Shown: piece by piece, positions 19,729 through 30,814 of the stretch | Layout: each line of letters opens with the position of its first letter | Position numbering within the stretch: position 1 is the first letter of the stretch | Source: Ophioceras dolichostomum | Taxonomy: Eukaryota > Ascomycota > Sordariomycetes > Magnaporthales > Ophioceraceae | Reading direction: 5' to 3' | Length of the DNA stretch: 64,000 nt | NCBI GenBank assembly: GCA_003049485.1 | Contig: PYST01000087.1 | Location: 55,986 to 119,985 of the forward strand | Made by a program: the position numbers and the translations under genes | Notes under the pieces: generated by a model | Databases searched by the model: none | The model's input: the letters and a program-made list of their open reading frames with translations, nothing else | What the model was told of the DNA's origin: nothing

Positions 19729-22700
19729 TCAAGACCATTCGGTAGGCCCGAAAATGTCGCCGTACGGTATGGCTTGTTTAATGGCTTTCAACTTCAAGTC
19801 CAGCGTGCCCAGCGCCTCCGAGTTGCCGAACCACATGAGCGAATTGGCTTTGGTGAGATACAGGGCGAAGAATATGACGATGTTGCCGACGACGACGCCG
19901 CAGTCCAGACCGGCGGACGTGATGTAGTTGTACCGCGTCCACCAGCCGCTGAACCGGCGCTTGATGTAGAAGTTGAAGGCCGTGCCCACGAGAGCCCAGC
20001 ATCTAGAGATCGAGTAGGAGAAGAGGCTTTAGTCAGCTTGTTTTGCTTGTAATCATCAAGGCAGCAGAAGAAGACGTGCAGGTAGTAGGTGTGGGTGCAA
20101 CAGGACAGGGACCCGGAAGGAGGAGATAAAAAGGAGGAAAAGCAAGGAATCATCAGTGTTGGGATGGGAGGGTGAGATGGATGACGGAAGAACATACAAA
20201 TACATGTAGACCGTCGCAGGCGGTATCCAAGTGGCGCCACCAAAGAACACCGGCATGCTGATGTACCGCCAGAACGACCTCGGCCAGTGGCGGGCGAACA
20301 GCCAAGTGACCACAGGGGCAGCCGCGCCGACGAGCCAGAACCACTGCAGGCCCGCGTAGATCGACTCGCCGCCGAACATGCGCGCCGGGCCGATGCCCCC
20401 CCACATGACGGCCGAGTTGAACGTGGCCCTCGCGCCGTCGCACGAGAACTTGTCCTGCTGGTGCGCCTCGCACACGCCCGGTATGCTCTCCAACGCGGCG
20501 TTGAGCACGACGATCTGCACGACGGCCGACCACACCGCGGCCACGAGCTGGGCCCAGAACATGGTCCTGGGCGGCACCTTCATGTAGTGGCCCAGCTTCA
20601 TGTCCTGCGCGAAGAACAGCGCCTGCGACATGGTCAGGTGTGCGTACGCCTTGAACACCATGCCCGCCAGCGGCCGCTGTCCGCCCGGTAGCATGTAGCC
20701 GTAGACGTACTCGGCCAGGACGCTGACGCCCAGCTGCACATTCGTCATGGCCTGCACGATGCCGATCGGCACGGTCCACGCCAGCGGGATGAGCATGCAG
20801 ACCACGTACGCCCACCACGGCAGGCCGGTCGCGGGCCAGGCACAGACGACGACGAGGGACAGTGCGACCATGACGACTAGCAGCGCCGCGTACCACCAGT
20901 CCTCGGCATCGCGGTACTTCCTCATCAGCCGCATGTGCACGTCGTCGTCCACGTCGTCGTGCTGCTGCTCCCCCTCCTCCTGCGCGCGGCGGTCTCGGTC
21001 TCGGTCTCGGCCTCCACCTCTGCCTCTGCCTCTGCCTCTGCATGTACCTCTGTCCCTCCCTCTCCTCAGCTGCGCCCACAGCTGCGGGCCATGGTACAGC
21101 GCCACGTGCACGATTACCGCCGCAACAGCCGCGAACGCGAGCCCGAAGCCCAGCGCGCCCTGCGTCGAGAAGTAGATGGGCGAGTAGGAGCGGTAGGCGG
21201 ACTCGTCGAACAGAAAAGTCTGCGGGTCGAGGACGTACGGGAACTCGTACGGCTGCGCCGTGTTGTCGTACGGCTCCGCGCTCTGCACGGGTAGGTACTC
21301 GGCGAACCAGTGGCCCGAGAAGTGCAGGCCCATGGAGACGACGATGAAAAACACGAAAACGCCCGCGATCGTGTTGGCGATCGCGTGGAACGGCGGGATG
21401 AGGGGGGACTGCAGGTAGCCGGACACGATGGTCCAGTCGAGTGTTACCGGCATGAGGCCGTATCCGCTGTAGCCCCCGAACAGCTTGTTCACGATCACGC
21501 TGTCCGGCCAGATCCAGGTGATCCAGCAGAACCAGGTCAGGCCCTGGAAGATCCACCCCGGGAACCAGTACCACGCGAACATGGCGCCGAACACGATCAG
21601 GAACCACCTCTTGCGGCCGATGCGGCGCCACCACCCGCTAACGCTGCCAACGCCAACGCCCACTCCTCCAATGCCCGTCGTCGTCGTCGTCCTCCTCCTC
21701 CTCCTCCTGGCGGCGGTCGGGTCCTCGTCCGAGGGGGACGGTGCATGGTCGTCGTCGTCACTGTCGTCACTGTCGTCGTCGTGATCGTGGCGGTGGTCGT
21801 GCATAGCGTAGAACAGAACCGTGTTGGCCAGGTTGGTCGGCCAGATCATGGCGGCCGGCCAGACGAGGAAGCGGCGCGCCAGGCCGGCGAGGCCGAAGCC
21901 GGTGCACAGCGTCGTGACGCCGAACAGGACCTGCCACAGCTTGCTGAGCGGCTCCTGCATGAAGTACTTCTGGTGCGCGACGATGATGTCCGTGGCGTAC
22001 ATGGCGCCGCCTCCGTATGCGGCCTGTGGAGATTGGAAAGGAGAAAAGGGGGGAAAGGGTCAGCGAAAATGTCCTCTAAGTATACCATCACTACTCATCC
22101 TAGGCTAGAGGTAGGCTTGTCCTCGCTCCTGGGGCTTGGCTGGGCTAGAAGACGACACACGGACATTAGACATGATCACAATAACGACATGCTCCTTGTA
22201 GTTGAACCTCCCAGGCCGGAAATTGAACTTAACCCCCCAGAGATCAAACTGGTGGTCGGGGAGGACCAGGTCCCACAGCAGGCCGATCGGGTACGCGACG
22301 AGCTGGATGACGAAGGCGGTGATGGCCACGCCGGGCGACCGCAGCGAGAAGAGCACGTTGATGCCGGAGCCGATCGTGCAGAGGACCATGCCGATCGTCC
22401 AGGCGCGGATCGTGTTGGCCGGGACGTCGATGTCGTAGTTTCGTACTGCTGATCGGACCTGTTTTTTTCTCTCTCTGCGTGTTATCATCCCGCTTGCTGT
22501 GTTGTGCCTCGCTGGTTTGCTTGCTTGCTGGGCTTTCATCGAGGAGCAGAGGCGAGAAGAGAAATGTGAAGCGGCAGCAGCTTAGCTTTCCGAAAAGCTC
22601 ACCTCGATATACGGCGAATCCTCCTCGACCAGCACCTGCTCGATCTCGATCCCCTTCTCCGCGTTCCCGCTCGCCAGAACGGCGTCGACGTCCCTCATAT

Positions 22701-23001
22701 CCTTAACCGGCAGGTTTGGGTCCAGGTGGTGCATCTTCTCGAACCGCCGCAGCCTGGTGAATGTCGCGTCGGTCCCCGCAGCGCTCGCGCTAGCACTTGT
22801 GCCGCTACCTCCGCTGCCGCCGCTGCCGCCGACATCGTTGTGCGTCGTCTCCGTCGCGTTGTTGCTTCCGGGAGGAGACATGGTGTCCGTCGGTGAGGTC
22901 GGTGAGGTCGGTGAGGGGAGAGTCCCTAGGTCGACAGCTTCCGAGTCCCCTTCCGCAGGTTCATCGCGACGGCGCCTTCGGAACTTGAAGCTCAACACCA
23001 T
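19729..23001 (-). CDS. OPT-family oligopeptide transporter
   Basis: Four exons: 23001..22603, 22458..22165, 22023..20198 and 20002..19729, giving 930 aa; all junction phases close. The cytosolic N-tail is Ser/Thr/Pro/Gly-rich with FRRRRRDE. The transporter starts at EEDSPYIEVRSAVRNYDIDV, then PANTIRAWTIGMVLCTIGSG, the usual OPT N-terminal block. Many membrane spans follow, with characteristic stretches AAYGGGAMYATDIIVAHQKY, GYGLMPVTLDWTIVSGYL, MTSQALFF-type loops (LTMSQALFFAQDMKLGHYMK), MWGGIGPARMFG and, across the last intron, ATVYMYLCWALVGTAFNFYI. It ends IFGPTEWS. It imports small peptides or glutathione-like compounds across the plasma membrane by proton symport; YSL-type metal transport is less likely. 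Two cytosolic loops carry unusual charged, low-complexity inserts (DDDSDDSDDDDH plus RRRRRR, and RGRGRGRGGGRDRDRDRR). Confidence 0.9.
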
Positions 23002-26000
23002 CTCTTTCGGAGTCTTCGAAGGCGTGGATCGTCTCACTGACGTGTTCTTCTCCCGGTAGGCCGCGACGGCAGAGTGAGCTCCGCCAGTCTTGATAGTTAG
23101 TCTGCTTCACGCTTCTCCACGAGTGCTCATGCTCGACTATCACAGCGTCAAGAAGAAGGTAGCCTTAGCTAGATTCAACGAAAGTGATAGCTACGACGCT
23201 GAAAACACTAGATCAACTCATGGCTCGCGCAAGTGACAACGGAAGCCAGCCGAGAGGCAAGCAGAAACGGAAAGGTGGGGGAGACACGGCAAGGCATTTT
23301 AATATATCGCGAGCTACCACGCTACCACCTACCTGTCAGAAGTAGGTACACGAGATGAATGGATAAAAAAAAGAGAACAATAGCTGCGGTGCTACTGGGC
23401 ACGGCCAATATGGGACGGTACCACATGTTGTCTGTCTTTTCTTCCTTGGCTTCACTTATTATTACCTGGTCTATCCCTACAATGATAGATATTAGGTACT
23501 ACCCAAGAACGAGCCGTCAGTGGTAAAGATCACCTTGTCTCCTCATTGACGGCAAGGCTGTCTATGTGAGCGGGCTAGCTTGAGGGGCGGGAGACTGACG
23601 GAAGTGGGAGTGTAGAATATCGCAAGGGAGGGTGGGGAGGCAAGGAATGACGGTTGGACGTAAAGGAGTGTAAAGGGAGTGAGCGTCGGCGCAAATGGAC
23701 CGTGACCGCCGACGACGACCCAATATCTCGACCGTTGTTGTCCATTACCTCCTCACATCGTTTTCTCGCATCGCCTTCGGGAACGGACGGGTGGTATGGA
23801 TGAAATTAGGTCGCCGTCCTGGGTGCTCCGGCGGAAATGTGTTCGTCCACCTGCCTAAATCGGAACTTTCGCACTGTAGACACGGCTACACAACACCAGC
23901 GACGCAGTTCACATTCCAGTCTTCCAATATCAATTTCCATATTTTTGTGACCCGAAATCGTCAAGCAGATAATTGTCCGACTTTTAACATCGCTTTTTTT
24001 TTATGCGTTTTGTATTCATTGACGGTGGAAGTCACCCATCGCTGAACCGGCTTTCAAATAGCTTATTGTTCTGTCAGCGCCGCAACAGCAGTACGCTGTG
24101 CCAGCTGAGACGTCGCCTAATCGCCGAACTTCGAGTTGATTGCTCGACATCAATACCATCCTCCCTCAAGAAAGCGAAGCAAAGCAGCATGACAGCACGT
24201 CTTGACAGAATTAGGCAAGTCCCAAGTATATCATTTAAGTTTTGACGACCTTGCCACTACGGCTGGCCTGCTGGCTGGGCACCTAATCAATGCATTCCAC
24301 CGACTCCCAGCCAATGGAGCTCGTCGGTTTGGGGTCCAGCGAATTTATCCAGATGAACTTCCCAGCGGCCCGGCCTTGTCTGCCGTGCGGGTGCGGAAAG
24401 CGGAGGTGCGTTCCCGTTTTTCGACTCTCCCCGTGTGCTTCGGGCATTTCCCTTGCCTTCTCTTACCTCGGGGACGTGCTCGTCGGGGAACTTGACTGGA
24501 CTCGGGGAAACATGCTGATGAGTGGTGATTGACCGCCAGCCACGCCCTCGTTGACGACTGGCGGCACAGGCCTTCATCTTGTGAACGTGCGTCAGAGGCA
24601 GCAAGAGCAAGATTGCTATGCAGGAACCGCCTTGCCTGTTCGAACAAGGCCAATTTGTAGTGCTGGCCCCGGTATACTAGCACTACTTGTACACTCTAAT
24701 GGCGAAATTGCACTCAGAGGCGGCCCCATCTCCAGGTGACAAGGAAAGCTCTTCGAACCCGGTGTCATGTCCCCAGCTCTCGTATCCACCAAAGCTATTT
24801 CCTCGAGGGCCTAGACCTCGAGATACGAATCGAACCCGGGGGACCATTCGAGACCTTCCTTCTCCGGCCGGACGGAGTGCTGATCTCGGAGCTAAGCACG
24901 TCGACCACCCTCTATACAACATCCAACATCACTGGGGTATCACACCAATGAGGCTGGCTGCATCATGCCTCACCGGCTATGCAGAAGCGAGCGAGCAGTC
25001 GAATGAATACTAGCAGTCACACCACATACGCTCCAGATGCTTCGCATGCTGCTCGAGAGACAAGGGGGTGTGAGGTCCGCTGCCGACCAAGCTTGAGGGA
25101 AGCGATTGGGCACTGCAATCTAGAGATGCCAGCAAGCAGTCTCGCGTAGCTGAGCAATAAACCTCCTACCTCTGTTGCCATGCGGAAGCGTGCAGGCCGG
25201 TCCGTACGAGCAAGTCGTTGGCAGCCTGTGATCAGGCCACCGAGCACATCGACCGAGCCCGAGCCGGATAGCTCCAGGTGAACCCCGAACCCCTTTTAAT
25301 CGGACCGAGTGCAGCTAGGGCTCTGGTTTGGCGAATGTTGGACGAGACAAGAGACAAGAGGCAGCCGTCTCTCCTACAGAATACTCCCGTCTACTAAGAC
25401 AAGGGTTCATCCATTTCCTAACCCCACTCCAGCCATATCCGACGGCGATCAATCACTCGAGAAGATATCTCGGCTTGTCGGATGGCGATTGCAAGGTTTA
25501 CAGCCATCACCACTCGCCAACTCGGCTTCCCGCCGCACTGAGCTATCCAGCCTACTCAGTTTTCGAGCACCACTGCCGCAAATCTGCGCGCAACATCGCA
25601 CAACCATTCATCCAGAGGGGGCTCAACTCAACCAGCATCGATATCAAGAGGCGAGGCAAAGCACATATGCGTGTTGGTCGTTTAAATAGATAAAGCCGTA
25701 TCTGGAGGAGGATGGAAGGCGTTCTGCCTACAGACAACCCCCGTCCTAGCTCCCGTCCACAGAGCTTAACTTGGCAGCGAGCGAGCATCTTCAGACGGAC
25801 GACGGCACGCAACGCAAACACACCAGGCGAGCAAGGGTCGGTACCCGGCAGCTCGGATCGCACACCACCCTCGCCAGGCCGGTTTATATGGCTTCATATA
25901 GCTTGCATCGCATACCTTGACAGTCATCCGCACACGCCCACCGGTGAAAGAGGGCAGGAAGAAGGAGAATTCATCGCCGTGATCTACCTTGAGTAGGACA

Positions 26001-27695
26001 GACTGAGGTCACACCTGGTCACTTCTTCTCGAAATTGCTATACCGTTCCAACTTCCCTCTCTCGTGGCATGAACCATGGTATTCGTGATTAAGAAGAAGG
26101 GTAGCAAGAGAACAGATGACCATCCATGACAAGACTCGGACCGTCGTCTTCCACCGCCACGCCAGAACCACGAGCACGTTTCCTCCGCACCATAGCTACC
26201 TACCTAGGTGGCCAGCCAGACTACTGCTAGGCAGGCATGCAGACGGCTAGCGGAGGGCAGGCACAAATACACACGGGTTCTCCTGCAGCTGTCCAGCTAG
26301 GCCCGCCGGCTTCTGCAGAGGGGACGGGAAATCCGCCCCGGGCTGCTAGTAGTGAGATGAGGTTCTCCACGACAGCGTCCTATCCCCAACATGCCAGTCA
26401 GTAATCGGAGCGGGATCTGTAGGCAGGCAGACGGGAAGACCATGAGTTAAGTGGAAAGCGGGATGAAGAGAGACGGAGTGGGTGTGTGCCAAGCAGATGA
26501 GCAAAAATAGCAACACGGGCTGGCAGCAGGCAGCGGGCAGCAAGACAGACAGACACAGATACAGATTAACCGCCACCGTCCCGGTTATTTGAAGTAGATT
26601 AATTCCGTGCGACCCTTTTTTTTTCGCCGTCGTCGCACTCGGGAAAACATTTGAACTCTTAGAGAGCAGCAACTAGCTAAAGTGGCTTTCTGTAACGTTA
26701 AGGTCACAGGAGAGACATCATCAATCCATCAAATTCAGAAGAAGAAAAAACACGCAAACAGAACGTAGTCGCCAAACCTTCTGAGAGCAGGGGCTTGGCA
26801 TCGACTGCGCTTACCAGCGGAGTGAGTGCGTAGATAGTACGACTCGGAGACCACTGCCTGTTGTTAGTTGTGGGTGATCAAGACGGAAGGCTTCAAGACA
26901 CATTCCTCGTCAACTACGACGCAGCAAGACAGGAGAACAAATGCTATGGTATTTACCAGCTCAACGCAATGGGTGTAAGGAAGACTAAAGCAAAGCAAAG
27001 GAAACCACCAACGATACTACTACCATTCCTCCTCCTACCATGTAGTACCTTGCGCGTGAGGGAGCGAGCAGTAGAAGTCACTAGCTATATACAGCAGCAA
27101 AAAAATGAAAGAGAGAGGGACAAAACGCAACTAAGACATACACGCCTCTCCCTACCGTGCAATGCCGTTTCGAGGAATTCTTTTTTTCTTTTGTAATACC
27201 GAGACTCCAGTTGTGCTTGCGCCGAAGAGACAAGGAAAATAAAAATAATAAAAATGAAAAAGGAGCCACGGACGAGTTTGACGATAAAAGAAAAAAAAGA
27301 GATGAAACCACCAAGAGAAGAAAGTACTACTGTGTGCTTGTTTGTTGTTGTGTCTCCTTCGCGAGGGCAAGACTAAAGTAAGAAGCCAAGCCGCCAACTG
27401 ACTGATTCGCTAGCTAGTAGAAATGGCTCAATGAATATCAATAATCGCTGAGGGGGTTTTGCCGGATGACAACAGCATGACGATCAGCTGCCTACCTAAG
27501 AAGATGGCAGAGACGGTTCATCGCGATGACAATGATGACGATGATGACAGGCGGATGATGGATGGATGAAATCGCTTATGGAAACTTCACCTTACTTCCC
27601 AAGTCATCGTCGTCGTCGTCGTCGTCGTCGTCGATAAGTCCGTGTAGGATGACGTCGTCCATCGTTGTCCACGGTACGGGCTCCTGCCATTGGTC
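23002..27695. other. Long intergenic region, no gene seen
   Basis: 4.7 kb with only short, motif-free frames on both strands. Palindromic ACCTAGGT-type motifs occur at about 23330 and 26197-26210. A (TCG)9 microsatellite lies near the right end, in the 3' flank of the arginine gene. I found no inverted terminal repeats or reverse-transcriptase motifs. Confidence 0.5.
27607..27633. repeat. (TCG)9 microsatellite
   Basis: Nine perfect TCG units, about 60 bp beyond the stop codon of the Arg5,6 gene, probably in its 3' untranslated region. Confidence 0.95.
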
Positions 27696-30600
27696 CTACA
27701 TGATGGGGATGCCGTCGTACTCGGCGTATCCGAGGGAAAGGTTCATGTTTTCTTTTGAAAGAAAGAAGTCGGTAAGTTAGCAAAGGGAAACCGTTCCGAC
27801 AAGGGAAGCATTGCTCTCTCTCTCTTTCTCTTAAGTATGGGGAGAGAGGAGCAGAGGGAGAGGTCGAGTGCTGGAGGAGGGGAGGGGAGGCTGAAACAAA
27901 ATTATGATGCACACGCAAAAGCTAGAGGGAGATGTAGATTAGGAAATTAAGAGACGAAAGGAAACTAGAGGAAGAAGAAAGGAAGACGGGGAAGAAGAAA
28001 GGAAGATGGGGAAGAAGAAAAGAAGAAGAAAAAATACTCACGCAAACACTGCGTCGCAGCCCCCTTCAACAGATTATCGATCGTCGCGCAAACGACCACC
28101 CTCCTCCCCGACGAATGCACCTGGAATCCGCCGATCTCCACGCCGTGCTTGCCCGCGATGTCCTTGACGAACGGGGCCTCGCCCACGACCTTGACGAGGC
28201 GCTCCCCCGCGTACCTGTCCTGGTAGATGTGGCGTATGTCCCGCGAGTTCATCGGCTTGTTGAGCGGTATCCCTATCGTCAGCTGGATGCCCGAGAACCA
28301 GGGCGCCACGTGCGGCACGAAGGCGACCTCCACGCCCAGCTGCCGGCTGATCTCCCGCTCGTGCATGTGGTCCGTCAGGGAATAGGGAAGGACGTTGTCG
28401 GCCAGGAAGGCGGTGTCGTTCTTGCGCGAGGGCTTCGTGCCCGCTCCGGAGTAGCCAGATATTCCGGAGATCCACGGCTGCCCGCCCACGTGGGCCAGGA
28501 GGGGCGCGATGCCCAGCTGCGCCGCGGTCGCGTAGCAGCCCGGGTTGGAGATCTGGCGCGAGTTGTGGATGTCCGAGCGGGAAACCAGCTCGGGCAGGCC
28601 GTAGGTCCACGAGTCGTCGAAGCGGTAGTCGGCCGATAGGTCGACGATCACGCTAGAATCAGGGCTGTCGGCCTTGCCCGCCGCCTTCTTCTTCTTCTTG
28701 CGGCCGTCCCAGATGGCCTCGACGTACGGCTGGCAGACGCCGTTGGGCAGCGCCATCACCCAGCAGTCGATCTCGCCGTTCTGCTCCATGTCTGCCATGT
28801 CCTCCGGGCTGAGGTTCTCGTACGTGATCTCGGCCTTGTCGTAGCCCTGCAGCTTCTGGCCGGCCAGCTCGCGGGAGGAGACGTGGGTGAGCTCCATGTG
28901 GGGGTGCGAGTTTATCAGGTTGATGAGCGCCTGGCCGGTGTAGCCCCTGGCGCCGATGAGGGCCACCTTGGCCGTCTTGGTGTTGGAGGCGTTCTTCTTG
29001 CCCAGCGGGGGGTTGGGGTTGGTGGTCGTCACGTAGCCCCTGTTGGCGAAGTAGCCCATGGGCTCGCTGAAGGGGGACGTGGCGGTCGAGTATGCACGGG
29101 TGGTGTTCAGCAGTGACGACGACGACCTACCGCTAGTAGCCCGGCGGTTCGTGATGTGTGTTGGCGTTGGCCGCCGCAAAGACGACGTGTGGTACGCTCG
29201 TGTCTGCTGCTGCTGCTGGGCCGTCGCTGGGCGACTGCTGCTCACACTCCCCCTCTCTATCGCCGCTGGCGACGACGAAGCCTGGCTGTTGCTGTAGAGG
29301 ATAGCCTCGCCGTCGGCCGCAAACGCCTTCATGATCGAAGTGATCTCAGTGCCGTCTTCTAGGCCGTACCAGAAGAGTACCGTACCATTCTTAGACATGC
29401 TACCCTGAGCCTTGTCGAAGAACCACGACAGGTTCTCGTCGTCCTCGCTGACCGTCCACACGAGCTTGGAGAAGTCTTTCTTCACCGCGGCCAGGATGTT
29501 GTCGGCAACATTCGTGAGCCAGCCGGACGCGGTCATGGTCAGGGTCACCAGCTTGGCCACGCCGCCCTCCTCGGCGGGCGGGAGCACGATGGCCAGCACG
29601 CTCATGTTGACGTCGTAGTAGGCCTTGAACGGGTTCTTGGCCAGGAAGTCGATGTACTTGTCGACCGACTCCTTCGCGTCGGCCTCCTCCTCGCGGTCGC
29701 GCAGCAGCACCTGCTTGAGCTTCTCCAGGTCGCCGAACTCGGAGAGGGACGTCGACGTGGCCAACTTACTGCCGCGACGGATGAGCGTGCCCGCGCCCGA
29801 GTCTGTGAACAGCTCCTTCTGCAGGTCCTGGGGGTGGATGATGGCCACGCTCGACGTGCGCGGCAGCGTGTGCAGCAGCTCCTTGATCTCCTTGATCTTG
29901 AGCCGCGTGCCGTACTTGCACCACTCCTGCGACATGTACCAGTCGAACTCCTCGTCGAGGTTGATGGCCGAGATCTTGTCGCCGTCGCCGTTGAAGAGGC
30001 CGCCCTTCTCGGACAGGTAGACCACCTTAAGGGGCTCCAGGGCCCGGGCGAGCTCCGCAGCCGCCACGTCGGCGTTGACGTTGAGCAGCTGGCCCTCGGG
30101 CGTCCACGCCAGCGAGGTCAGCAGCGGGAGGCACTGGCGGCTGATAGCACCCTCGATGATATCGGTGTTGACCTTAGTGATGCGGCCGACGTAGCCCCAT
30201 TTCTCCTTGTTAAGGTAGTCGGCATAGAACACGCCAGCCGTGGCCGGGCGCACGTTGACGCCGTAGTCCTCCAGTCGGCGGGTGAACTTGAGGTTCTCCT
30301 CCAGGAACAGCTGCCGCGCGATGCCGAGCGTCTTGGCGTCCGTCACCCGGATGCCCTCCTCGAACTGCGGCTCGACGCCGGCCTCCTCCAGAAGCTTGTT
30401 GAGCTGCGGGCCGGCGCCGTGTATGATCACCGGGTACAATCCAACCTGGTGGAGGAAGGCGAGTGCCTTACACAAGTCATCCAGATAGTCGGTCAGGATC
30501 GCTCCGCCGACCTTGATGACCGCGAACTTCTGCGACGAGACAGAGGTGAACAGGGAGAGGTACTGCTGCACCTCCCGCTTGGACGCCACGCTGCTGATCG

Positions 30601-30814
30601 CCTGCACCACTATTCCCCTTGTGCTGAGGTCGGCCGCCCGGGCTGGTGCAGAGTTGGAGAAGGATCGACGAGACGTGGGCGTGGTGGCGGCCGCGGCGGC
30701 CAACGCGGTCAGCCGGGGCAGAGGCACGCTTCGGGTGTGCGGGAGGGCTGCTGCTCGAGCTCGAACGCAACGGCGGGTTCCGGCCCGGATAGCCCCTGAA
30801 GCCGCGGATAGCAT
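27696..30814 (-). CDS. ARG5,6: Arg5,6: bifunctional acetylglutamate kinase / N-acetyl-gamma-glutamyl-phosphate reductase, mitochondrial
   Basis: Exons 30814..28042 and 27751..27696 give 942 aa. The unspliced frame ends in an obvious Phe/Ser run. The small last exon restores the family ending, ATQCLQNMNLSLGYAEYDGI then PIM. A mitochondrial presequence is present (Arg/Ala-rich, RRSFSNSAPARAADL). Kinase domain: FAVIKVGGAILTDY, YPVIIHGAGPQLNKLL, NVNADVAAAELARAL. A vertebrate-type NAGS-like domain then follows (about 360-500, NPFKAYYDVNMSVLAIVL). A second presequence-like linker (RAYHTSSLRRP, TTRAYSTATSP) marks the expected cleavage site. The reductase follows: VALIGARGYTGQALINLI and active-site Cys in SNPGCYATAAQLG. 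The two enzymes catalyse steps 2 and 3 of arginine synthesis. The 5' flank holds one TGACTC element (31366-31371), compatible with Gcn4/CPC1 control but possibly chance. Confidence 0.93.

Noticed and set aside
20153..22452. 493-codon minus-strand and 380-codon plus-strand frames over the transporter
   Set aside because: Shadows of the OPT exons; the true frame contains all the transmembrane and family motifs.
24680..24950. Possible tRNA or gene fragment (GGGTTCGATTC on the minus strand)
   Set aside because: No matching D-arm, anticodon arm or acceptor stem could be folded around it, and the overlapping frames show no family motif.
27752..28041. Arg5,6 ending in the unspliced Phe/Ser-rich tail
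   Set aside because: A donor GTGAGT and an acceptor CAAAAG join to a short exon that gives the conserved family C-terminus.
28074..30799. Plus-strand frames of 174 and 321 codons and a 178-codon minus-strand frame over Arg5,6
   Set aside because: Shadows of a strongly GC3-biased gene.
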